Shown piece after piece: positions 18,626 through 26,520 of a stretch of DNA of 64,000 bases. The notes under the pieces were generated by a model. It was not told the origin of the DNA and did no database searches. It worked only from the letters and a program-made list of their open reading frames with translations. The stretch is from Deinococcus puniceus. Its GTDB lineage: Bacteria > Deinococcota > Deinococci > Deinococcales > Deinococcaceae. The stretch is taken from positions 299,001-363,000 of the forward strand of contig NZ_CP011387.1 of assembly GCF_001644565.1 (NCBI RefSeq), given 5' to 3'. The first letter of the stretch is position 1, and every line of letters starts with the position of its first letter. A program made the translations under genes and the position numbers.

Positions 18626-19098
18626 CAAGATGAAGCGACGCGCCAGTTCTGATCTTCCTGAAAAGGATCAGGGAGAAGTTCTGCCCCCCACAAGCGCAGG
18701 CTGCCCCAAGCTTGGTTCTCTGAACCTTCCAATGCAATACAGAGGTTAAGCCCGCTGGGTGACTTGGCATCTTCGGGAGGTCCTACCATGATTTCCATCT
18801 GAGGATGATCTGGCAGACACACTTCAAGGCTTTCCCCACTTCGCCATATCAAGAGAAACCACAGGGTGCGAACATTATCTCCGCCAGGACTGAACATGGC
18901 TTCCCGCCACACTTGAGCCCGGATTACCCCTTCTGTCTCCAGTCGTTTGGCCAGAAGTCGTGCGACAACGTCGCCTGCCGCCCATGAAGGTGCCCGCACA
19001 TCCTCTTCAGCCATTTTTGTGCGGCCCTGATCGCGTGTAGCTAGGAGGTGGATGCGAAGATTTTCAAGCGTCATGACTGGGTTCAGGTCATTCGACAT
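18622..19098 (-). CDS. hypothetical protein beside IS5 remnant
   Basis: A 158-aa soluble acidic protein, start ATG at 19098 with TAAGCT 8 nt upstream. The stop codon touches the end of the IS5 transposase frame on the other strand, so the natural C-terminus may have been trimmed by the insertion. The region is otherwise rich in small genes of immunity-protein size. The family was not recognised. Confidence 0.5.
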   Translation of the reverse strand: MSNDLNPVMTLENLRIHLLATRDQGRTKMAEEDVRAPSWAAGDVVARLLAKRLETEGVIRAQVWREAMFSPGGDNVRTLWFLLIWRSGESLEVCLPDHPQMEIMVGPPEDAKSPSGLNLCIALEGSENQAWGSLRLWGAELLPDPFQEDQNWRVASSC

Positions 19099-19237
19099 TC
19101 TGGCTTAGCTTATCGCTTTAAAAAATGTGCTCCCTCTCGCTACGCCCCTTCGTCTACGAGCCCTAGTTTGCCCTCCGTGGGGTCGGCTTCGTCGTCCTCG
19201 CTTCCGCCCATGCACAACTGGCAGCCGTGCGTGACTG

Positions 19238-19759
19238 TCAAACAATGTGCCAAGGGAGCTTAGGAGGAAGCTCGCCTTGAACTGCGTACCACAGGGCGGC
19301 TTGGCGTGCCGCGGCCATCGGCACCGTGCGGTGATCGTCCACTTCCGAATAGCTACCGTGATACAGGAAGGCAAACAGCGGCTCAAGAGCATTGCCGTTC
19401 AGCAGGTAATGGTTCGTAAAGTGCGGTTGCACCCCAACGGCGTAGGTCAACATGCTGCGCTCCCCGCCCACCGTTAGCATGAAAACAGTCGAAGATGCTT
19501 CCACCACGAGTTCCACAGCAACAGGGATTTCAAATAATTCTGCTTCACGAGTGGCGGTGTCGAGCAGCCTGTTCAGTTCGGAACAGGTGTGTGCGACTTG
19601 GTGGTGATCTTCCCAAGAGACGCCAACAGGACGTGTCAACACCACATCAGCATAGCTTCTCGCGAGCTGTTGGCCTGCTGGCGCACAGGTTGGGCAAAAC
19701 GCAGGGCACTTTCGAGGGCTTTTGGCACGTGCTCCCGCCACCATAATCTTGGCCGACAC
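19238..19759 (-). CDS. Imm1-like immunity protein (N-terminus uncertain)
   Basis: The C-terminal half matches the layout of Imm1 immunity proteins of polymorphic toxin systems: a beta-rich middle (VFMLTVGGERSMLTYAVG) and an end of the form vP..aAR.Aa..y...GELPP..pW (HRTVPMAAARQAALWYAVQ, then GELPPKLPWHIV). The first 35 or so codons look unrelated and run up to the inverted end of the neighbouring transposon, so the original start may have been replaced. No cognate toxin is adjacent. The assignment rests on pattern recognition only. Confidence 0.5.
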   Translation of the reverse strand: MSAKIMVAGARAKSPRKCPAFCPTCAPAGQQLARSYADVVLTRPVGVSWEDHHQVAHTCSELNRLLDTATREAELFEIPVAVELVVEASSTVFMLTVGGERSMLTYAVGVQPHFTNHYLLNGNALEPLFAFLYHGSYSEVDDHRTVPMAAARQAALWYAVQGELPPKLPWHIV

Positions 19760-19857
19760 GTCCTAGCACTACTTAAACACGGATTCTGACAGTATGGACG
19801 GTCTAAAGCCGCCAGCATCAACCAAAGGTCTCTCCAGCAACTGGCACCATGACTGGA

Positions 19858-20823
19858 TTAGGTATACACGAGACAACCGCGTTCCCGGAGCGTATTGAAA
19901 GCTTTCGGCAGTTCCGTCAACCGATTCCAACGGACGTCAAGCTTCTCCAACATGGGCAGGTGTGCGAGTCCTTCCGGCAGCGTCGATAACGCATTCGCCC
20001 GTAAGTCGAGGAAGCGCAACGACGTCAGGTGCGCTACCGACTCCGGGAGCTCTGTCAAGGCATTGAAGCGCAGGTCAAGCTCTGTGAGCTGACCCAATCC
20101 TCCTAGGGTCTCGGGAAGCTGAGTTAAGTGATTGCCTTGCACCATCAACTTTTCTAATTGCGAGCAGTGCCCGAGCGTAGAAGGCAGGTGGTGGAGTTGG
20201 TTCTGCATCACATGCAGCTCACGAAGATCAGTCAGTGAGGCAATACTTTCGGGCAGGGTCGTGAGCCGGTTGTTGTAAGCGCGAAGCTCTTGCAGCCCGT
20301 GCAACTGACCGATCCAGTCCGGCAATGAGGAGAAAGCATTATCCGTGACGTTGAGGTAGTGAAGCTTTTTCAAGACTCGCATGGAGGCTGGAAGCTGTGT
20401 GAGGCGGTTGTTGCTGAGGTACAAGAATTCCAAGTCAGGAACAGTCTCAAAAATGTCAGGGATGTGCGTCAGTTGATTGTGGCCGAGGTCGAGCATGCCG
20501 AGCGCAGTCAGTTTTCCGAGCGCATCTGGAAGATGCTCGAAGGCGTTGGCCGAGAGGTTCAGGGTATGGAGGTGGGTGAAGGTCCACAGCCACTCAGGAA
20601 CGTCACGCAACTGGTTGTCGTAGACGCTGAAGACATGGGCGTCAACACAGCGACGCAGCGTGTCTGGCAGCGTGCTGAGGTTCGAGCTATTCAGATTAAT
20701 GTGATCGGTGACGAAGCCTGCATGAGTCGCCAGAGCTAAGAGCAGTTCATCGCCTCGCTCATGGAGCGTGTGCTGGTGGAGCAACGCACTCGCCGTGTAA
20801 CTACTGGGAAGGTTGGTCGTCAT
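19858..20823 (-). CDS. leucine-rich-repeat protein (transposon passenger)
   Basis: A 321-aa protein made almost entirely of about ten 23-residue repeats of the form LxxLxxLxLxxNxLxxLPxx, from about residue 40 to 310 (for example LGHNQLTHIP and LSNNRLTQLP). No signal peptide, membrane helix or enzymatic domain is visible, so it is probably cytoplasmic and protein-binding. A leaderless promoter is present: TACAGT ends 5 nt before the ATG at 20823. It lies between the transposase and the outer inverted repeat. Function unknown. Confidence 0.85.
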   Translation of the reverse strand: MTTNLPSSYTASALLHQHTLHERGDELLLALATHAGFVTDHINLNSSNLSTLPDTLRRCVDAHVFSVYDNQLRDVPEWLWTFTHLHTLNLSANAFEHLPDALGKLTALGMLDLGHNQLTHIPDIFETVPDLEFLYLSNNRLTQLPASMRVLKKLHYLNVTDNAFSSLPDWIGQLHGLQELRAYNNRLTTLPESIASLTDLRELHVMQNQLHHLPSTLGHCSQLEKLMVQGNHLTQLPETLGGLGQLTELDLRFNALTELPESVAHLTSLRFLDLRANALSTLPEGLAHLPMLEKLDVRWNRLTELPKAFNTLRERGCLVYT

Positions 20824-20904
20824 GCGTTACTGTACCGGTCAACAGGCTAACGCAGAACCGAAGTTGTGGATGGACTCGTATGGCGACCAGCACGACTTAG
20901 ATTC

Positions 20905-22236
20905 TCACTTTGGCTTTTGGACAACGTTGAGAGGTTGCTGATCCGTGGACGCTTGCGGTGGAGAACGAATAGAACATGGAGTGAACGTTCCGGAGAACAC
21001 TTGGCCTACTCGTCGTCGAACAGCGGGCAAGGTTAAGGGGTCAGTCGGCTCGCCGTTCAAACGCAAGGCCTGAAGATACGTCATGGCCATCATGCAGAGC
21101 AGGGCGTGATGGTGCAGACCTCGCCAAGAGCGGCCTTCGAAGTGATCGAGCCCCAATTCTTCTTTGAGTTGTTGATGCAATTGTTCGCAAGACCATCTCG
21201 CCTTAATGTCCCGGATGATCTCGATTTTGGTCGTCTTGGCCGGGTGGTTCGTGAGGTAATACTTGCGTTCTCCACTGGAGCGCCGTTCTCCGACGACCCA
21301 GACTTCTTCTCCGGGAAGGTGCGACCCATCGTGAAGTTCCCCTCCATCTGCGACCCTGACACGCATCACGGCAAAACGGGCACGAAGAGGACCTTTTGTC
21401 CCCAGGCGCTAGGTGCGTGACACCCACTTGTAGGGTGGCAGAGCATGCAAGATCTGAGCAACGCTTTTGCGTTGCTCGTCGGGAATAGGCACCAAGAGCC
21501 GCCCCGTCTTGGACCGCCTGTCTGTCAGCAATTGGATGTTGGTGGAGTACACCTTTTGTGTGCTGGGGACACCAACCGCCCAGGTCAATCCCCGAGCCGA
21601 CAGCGCTCCACGGAACTCGGCACTATTTCCGTACCCAGCATCTGCGACAACCACTTTGAACTTTACGCCTTGACGCCGAACCCGGTCGATTTCCGCTACA
21701 GCCAAGTCCTTTTTCGTCAGGAAGTCGCGGTGTTCCGCAGGAACACCGGCTGCTGCACAACGTTCTGGGTCAGCGGTCCACTCCTTCGGGAGGAACAGAC
21801 GCAGAGCCAGAGGGACAGGGATATCGTTCTTGGCCAGGGTCAGTGACACCAGCACCTGGCAGTTAGCGACCTTCCCAAGCACGCCGCAATACTGTCTGGC
21901 GACCCCGACACTGCAGTCGCCTTGCTTCGGGAACGCGGTGTCATCCACGATCAACACTGCATCCGGCCCCCCGACCAACCGTTGAGCCTGACGGGCTAAA
22001 GCGGCTTGCAGCTGTTCCTTCTTCCAAGGACTCACGGTCACGAAATGGTGGAGTTGTGCGTACTGACCGGGAGCAACGTATTCCGCCAGCGGTTGTAGGC
22101 TCTTGCGTTCGAGTGGGGACATCAAGCCGCGCAGATACAGTGGACACCACTTGCGACGCTGCGCGTGTCCCAAGACGCGCTGAAAGGGACGCAGGAAGCG
22201 CCGGAGGGACAGCGAATGTTCCTGAGGAGCAGTCAT
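20905..22236 (-). pseudogene. IS701/SRSO17-type transposase with one amber stop
   Basis: A 443-codon frame whose N-terminal part contains the first catalytic Asp (AVLIVDDTAFPKQGDCSVGV), a second Asp block (KVVVADAGYGNS), and whose C-terminal part holds [22 protein letters not shown] and the catalytic Glu region [26 protein letters not shown] at 21409-21411 splits it inside the conserved WR.GTKG segment, where Trp is expected, so a TGG to TAG change is likely. Otherwise the frame is intact. The full length matches the family. Confidence 0.85.
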
Positions 22237-22351
22237 GCATCAGCCTGACAGACACGCATGAACCCCGTCTGCACGGCCAAAATCCATGTTTAAGTAGTGC
22301 GAGTGCCACTCTGCCGTTATGACCGCAGAGCAAGACCGTCCTTGCTTGGAG

Positions 22352-22990
22352 TTACGGCCCGTTCTTATAATTCTCGACTTTCGTTGGGAGAGCCGCGGTG
22401 AGCGTTATTTCCTTGCCGTAGTTCTCTGGCCGCAAGGCGTCCCGGTTCAGCAAGCTTGGCCGCGTTGCCAAATCCTGGGTGAAGTTTCCCCCCGGCACGT
22501 CCTCCAGCCTGAACGTCAACCGAGTTGACCGTGCCTCCGTCCCGGCGATGATGTACGGTTCGGTAACCCCTGCGGTGATGGGTTTGGCATCGGCCACCAC
22601 TTCGGCTTTGACCAAGGTGGGTTTGCCAAAGCAGAAATTTTTGACGTCGCCAGAGCCAATCCAGTTGCTTTCGTAAGGGGGGATTGGAGTCAACGACACG
22701 CCTTCACGCCCAGAAGGCCGAACCATTCGCGTGACTTTGGCCAGTCGGTGCCGTTCCACAAAATCAACGAGGTCTGGCGACGTGCCGAACATCGGGTCTG
22801 GAAGGGTCAACTTCATATCCAAGCTGTCCAAGCAGGGACGGCCCAAGGGTCGAGCCGACGTACTCACGACCGTCAAGCCGCCGTTCTCAAGAAAGTAGCG
22901 CGCTGAGACGTCCAGTGCGTCCGAATCCACGCCCTGTTGACAGCCGGTGACGGTCAACGCTGCCGCAACGGCAAGCGGGTTCAATTTCAT
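22352..22990 (-). CDS. putative lipoprotein
   Basis: A 212-aa protein with a short lipoprotein signal, MKLNPLAVAAALTVTGC, where Cys 17 in the lipobox would be lipidated. The mature region has no recognised domain. The ATG at 22990 overlaps the stop of the upstream gene in an ATGA, so the two are co-translated. The N-terminal signal decides the start. Confidence 0.65.
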   Translation of the reverse strand: MKLNPLAVAAALTVTGCQQGVDSDALDVSARYFLENGGLTVVSTSARPLGRPCLDSLDMKLTLPDPMFGTSPDLVDFVERHRLAKVTRMVRPSGREGVSLTPIPPYESNWIGSGDVKNFCFGKPTLVKAEVVADAKPITAGVTEPYIIAGTEARSTRLTFRLEDVPGGNFTQDLATRPSLLNRDALRPENYGKEITLTAALPTKVENYKNGP

Positions 22991-23334
22991 GCGTCTTGCC
23001 TGAGCAGCAGGACGTCCAGTTGGGCCGTAAATCGGCGGAAGAACCGCAACGTGCCCTCTGAGCGGGTATTTATGGCCACCGTCACTGTCACTGTCCCTAC
23101 GTCCAACGCCAGTTCTTGATCCAACCACCCCATCTCCAGGGCTGAGGGGTCACTGTACATCCGCAGGAACAATCGGTCACTGGTTGATCCATCAACCTGC
23201 CAGCGCAATGGTGTCCCAGTTTCCGTGTGATGCAGGGCCCTGTCTGCCATCCTCAGGAACACGTCACGCTCGGCTTGGTACGTTGCCTCGTACCGAACTG
23301 GAAGAGGAACCTCAATAATCTTATGTGACAGCAT
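22987..23334 (-). CDS. hypothetical protein, partner of the lipoprotein
   Basis: A 115-aa soluble protein. The ATG at 23334 is preceded by CGGAGGT, a strong ribosome site, unlike the many leaderless genes around. It overlaps the lipoprotein gene by 4 nt. It is unusually rich in Arg and Val near its end (GTVTVTVAINTRSEGTLRFFRRF). The family was not recognised. Confidence 0.6.
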   Translation of the reverse strand: MLSHKIIEVPLPVRYEATYQAERDVFLRMADRALHHTETGTPLRWQVDGSTSDRLFLRMYSDPSALEMGWLDQELALDVGTVTVTVAINTRSEGTLRFFRRFTAQLDVLLLRQDA

Positions 23335-23434
23335 CGCAAACCTCCGTGCGTGAATTGGTCTGTAGAGCAACTTTTTATAGCACAACCTTTTTAAGAGCGT
23401 CGCTTTAAGGTTGCTCCCTGTTCAGGCTTGGGTG

Positions 23435-23713
23435 ATGCCACCTCTCCGGGAAAAAGTCCGTAAACAACATGTTCCTACGGCCAAGGAACTAAAGTTCCGC
23501 CTGGTGCTTGGACAACGAATTCGTGATCTACGAACGCCACTGTTCAGTCAAGATGAGTTTGCAGAGGCCATCGACGTATATCGCAGCCATATGAGCAACA
23601 TCGAGCGCGGGAAAAGCGATCTCAAGCTCTCCACGTTGCTGCGGGTCGCGGAGGCCCTCGACATGACGGTAGGCGAACTCTTGGATGTCGTCGAAGGCGA
23701 ACCCACCTTGTGA
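23435..23713 (+). CDS. XRE-family helix-turn-helix regulator
   Basis: A 92-aa Cro/CI-type DNA-binding protein. The helix-turn-helix spans about residues 25-75: LGQRIRDLR, FSQDEFAEAIDVYRSHMSNIERGKSDL and LSTLLRVAEALDMTVGELLD. Its stop codon TGA is the first thing at the edge of the IS982-like insertion; two of its bases belong to the GAGTC target duplication. Without that insertion it would lie about 150 nt upstream of hsdR on the same strand, so it may control the restriction-modification genes. Confidence 0.85.
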   Translation: MPPLREKVRKQHVPTAKELKFRLVLGQRIRDLRTPLFSQDEFAEAIDVYRSHMSNIERGKSDLKLSTLLRVAEALDMTVGELLDVVEGEPTL

Positions 23714-23770
23714 GTCACCGCAAATAGGGGTTGACAGAGAGAGCAAGAAATGCGCTAGGAAGGATTGGTC

Positions 23771-24561
23771 ATGGGCCGTCCAGATCTCACTTCCTTGCCG
23801 CTTCCAGTCGCTGTCACGCAACTCACCGCTTGGTTCGCGCCTCATGTCCCAGCCAAATTGCTGCATCCACATGAGAAAATTTCGGACGCAGAACTTCTGG
23901 CGGTGGCTCTCCTTCAAAAACTGCACAAGGTGCCGTACTTCAGCCGCTGGTGGAAGCTCCTCAAGCTCAACCACTTTCCGCAGTTCCCATCCGAACCTCA
24001 AGCCCGGATTCGGCTCGCCAGATTGACAGGGGTGGTTGAGCACCTCGCCACCAAAGTTCAGTGCCTGGACTTCGTCGCTGTCGATTCGGAGCCCCTTCCC
24101 GTTTCAACGTTCAAACGAGCGCCACGGTGCAAGTTTCGTGGTACTCGGCATGGCTTTAGTACCGCTGGCCCCATGTACGGCTTCAAACTTCACGCTTGGA
24201 GCGCGCTGAATGGATAGATTGTGAAGTACGACATCCGTCCTGCAAATGAGCACGATTTCAGTGTGCTCTGCGACATGAATCGAGATTGGCCCGCGTATGG
24301 CGAACCAAAACAGATCGGCGACAAGGGGTATCAGTCGGGGACGTGTCTGACCCCCCCAAGGTGAATGCGAAACAGGTAGATCCGCGCTGGAAAGAAGAAT
24401 ATGGAGCTGCGAGGAAGTGCATCGAATCCGCTTTCTCAGTGCTCGTGGGCGCGGGACTGCGCTGGGGACAGGTCAAGACGTACCTCAGTCTGCGCTTAAA
24501 AGTCGCGCTGAACATCCTCGCGTACAACGTGAAGTTCACTCTCTGTAGAGCTGATCGTTGA
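23771..24561 (+). pseudogene. IS982-family transposase, stop codon plus frameshift
   Basis: The N-terminal part contains [17 protein letters not shown] with the first catalytic Asp and [15 protein letters not shown]. An in-frame TAG at 24215-24217 follows. The frame continues with [15 protein letters not shown] and IGDKGYQSG, then shifts at a run of seven C (24351-24357) and resumes as [46 protein letters not shown] and NILAYN. All family blocks remain, so decay is recent, but no functional transposase can be made. Confidence 0.85.
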
Positions 24562-24640
24562 CTTCTTCAGCCCTGTTCTCGGTCAAGTCTACCAACCTAA
24601 AAGGCCCTATAAGTCGCCTATTTGCTGTATGGACTCTAGT

Positions 24641-25531
24641 AGACCTCTTGCGAAAGTGGTGGTCTAAACTGGCAGCGTGGAGCGAGACCGTCTGACACGC
24701 ACGCTGAAGATGAATCGCAAGCAGTTTCGTCGACGCACCGGGGTTTACCCGGAAACCTTTGCCGAGATGGAAACGGTGCTTGCACAACGGGAAGAACGGA
24801 AAAAGAAATCTGGCCGCCCAGCCGCGCTCAGCGTGGCTGAACAACTCCTGATGACGCTGGAATTCTGGCGTGAGTACCGTACCTTCGCACACCTGGGTGA
24901 CGACTGGGGCGTGCATGAAACCACCGTGCACCGCACGGTGGAACGCGTGGAAGCGGCCTTGATTGGCAGTGCGCGGTTCCAGATGCCCAGAAAACGCGTA
25001 TTTCAGGAAGCGCAGCTCGTCTACAGCATCGTCGCCGTCGATGCTTCTGAAGTGCCGTGTGAACGGCCCAAAAAAAACAGCGCCGCTGGTACAGCGGCAA
25101 GAAAAAACGCCATACCCTGAAATTTCAGCTGCTGATCTGCACCGTGACTCAGCGCATTCTGGGCACCGCCACGAGCGCGGGGGCCGTTCATGACCTGAAA
25201 CTGTTCCGTCAGTCGGGCGTGCGACTGCCCAACGATACCGCCCTGATCGGGGATGCCGGGTACCAGGGACTCTGGCGGAGCCACGGGCAGGCCATCACCA
25301 CCCATAAGGCGACGCGTGCGTCGCCCCTATCCGCGGATCAGCGCCAAGAAAACCGCGTGCTCGCCTATACCCGGCAGGGCATTGAGCATGTCATTCGCCG
25401 GATGAAAATCTTTCGTGTCCTGAAGGGCATCTATCGCCATCGGCGGCGTCGGTTTGCCCTTCGAGTTCAGCTGATCGCTGCGCTCTGCAACCTGACCCGC
25501 GCACGTCCCGCCTGACTTTCGCAAGAGGTCT
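24641..25531 (+). mobile_element. IS5-family insertion sequence, 891 bp, apparently intact
   Basis: Perfect 17-bp terminal inverted repeats, AGACCTCTTGCGAAAGT (24641-24657) and its complement (25515-25531), are flanked by AGT on both sides (24638-24640 and 25532-25534), which fits a 3-bp target duplication. It is nested inside the IS982-like unit, so it arrived after that unit was formed. Confidence 0.9.
24677..25515 (+). CDS. IS5-family transposase with programmed -1 frameshift
   Basis: The first frame (24677 to a stop at 25118-25120) encodes the DNA-binding part and the first catalytic Asp (VYSIVAVDASEVPCERPKK). Slippage by -1 on the eight-A run at 25070-25077 joins it to a second frame giving KQRRWYSGKKKRHTLKF, then TSAGAVHDLKLFR, LIGDAGYQGL and the Glu block RQGIEHVIRRMKIFRVL. 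Such A-run frameshifting is usual in this IS group, and the inverted repeats are perfect, so I regard it as functional. Confidence 0.85.
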
Positions 25532-25566
25532 AGTCAATGCTGAGTCGGCACATCGAGCGGTGGTCG

Positions 25567-26253
25567 CTAGCGTTTCGTCCGCTGGTAAGGCTCGATTAAC
25601 TCAACAACACTGAAGAGATTATTTTCAATCATGGATGCTTCAAATTCAACATAAGAATCACCCACACTCGCTCCTACAGCCGCCGACCAAAATTCACTTA
25701 CCCAAGATTCCTCCACTTCCTCTGATTCACTCTCCAAGATCGCCACCGTGGTTCGTATGGGCATGACATAGTCAGGATTCAAAGTTGGAATGGGAATTCG
25801 AATCCGAAAACTCTCGCTATCTGTCGCTACGTAGTTGCCCACCGCCTCAACTCTATAGATAGGCGTGACTAGGTTGTTGTAGCGGTCAGGCAGAGGAACG
25901 TCCAACGTTTGAGGATCGATCCTGCTGATCTTAAGTTCTGCGGACTGTTGGTCTGCTGTTTCCCATTGTTCAGGGGAAACAACCTGCACACCGTCTATCC
26001 CGGTGATCGTCATTCCAGGTTTGATCGTGTACGTCGCGGTGACAGGCGTCTTATTGATGCTGGCCACGGGTTTTCCCTGCTGTGTCTGGGTGAACTCGCC
26101 TCCTGTCATGATGCCGGCGATCTCCGTGTCCTGCGGTTGTGGCACCGCGACAGCCGATGATCTAACTCCAGTTTGGCCTTCGTTGGACGAGAACCCGAAG
26201 ATAAGCGCGAACAGAAATGGCGCCATCAGCGTCCATACCTCAGGTCTCAACAT
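25567..26253 (-). CDS. exported hypothetical protein (IS982-unit passenger)
   Basis: A 228-aa protein starting at the ATG at 26253, with TAGAGT 5 nt upstream. An N-terminal hydrophobic segment (MLRPEVWTLMAPFLFALIFGFSS) is a signal peptide or membrane anchor. The middle region TITGIDGVQVVSPEQWE resembles a PDZ-like loop, but I do not claim the domain. The acidic stretch ESESEEVEESW is notable. It is carried within the 2.65-kb transposable unit. The family was not recognised. Confidence 0.65.
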   Translation of the reverse strand: MLRPEVWTLMAPFLFALIFGFSSNEGQTGVRSSAVAVPQPQDTEIAGIMTGGEFTQTQQGKPVASINKTPVTATYTIKPGMTITGIDGVQVVSPEQWETADQQSAELKISRIDPQTLDVPLPDRYNNLVTPIYRVEAVGNYVATDSESFRIRIPIPTLNPDYVMPIRTTVAILESESEEVEESWVSEFWSAAVGASVGDSYVEFEASMIENNLFSVVELIEPYQRTKR

Positions 26254-26520
26254 AGGGCACTCTACCGTCAGACACGTATGCAAGTGGTGGCCCAGGCTCA
26301 TGGGAGGTCAGACCCTATCCAAAGCCTATTAGCAACGTTGGAGGGATTAGTCAACCCCTATTCGCGGTGAGTCCATCAAACGCTGAGCGGGAGAGATGCT
26401 GTACTGCTTGACCCTTCAGGCAACTTCGCCTCTCTTCCCCTACCGGATCCTGTACGTTGAAGCCCCCGAAAGCGGTCGCCACAAGATGCGCCATCTGCTG
26501 AAAGGGTCTGGGGAGCCGCT

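Larger units (their letters stand above)
19766..22300 (-). mobile_element. IS701-like unit with leucine-rich-repeat passenger gene
   Basis: The left end (19766-19790) and right end (22275-22300) are inverted repeats sharing GCACTACTTAAACA and 22 of 25 bases overall. They enclose a decayed SRSO17/IS701-type transposase and an LRR gene. A much weaker copy of the end (17 of 26 bases) lies at 20890, exactly at the transposase 3' end, where a normal 1.4-kb IS701 would stop. The best reading is an element that gained a cargo gene by using a new outer end. Flanking bases CTAG and CGAG are only a partial target duplication. Confidence 0.6.
23717..26368 (+). mobile_element. IS982-like unit of 2.65 kb with nested IS5 and a passenger gene
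   Basis: The ends are ACCGCAAATAGGGGTTGAC (23717-23735) and its inverted copy with one mismatch (26350-26368). A GAGTC direct repeat flanks them exactly (23712-23716 and 26369-26373), so the whole segment moved as one unit. It contains a decayed IS982 transposase, an 891-bp IS5-type element inserted later, and an exported-protein gene. A partial copy of the end (GCCTATTTGC at 24616) lies just after the transposase, where a normal 0.9-kb IS982 would finish. Confidence 0.8.
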
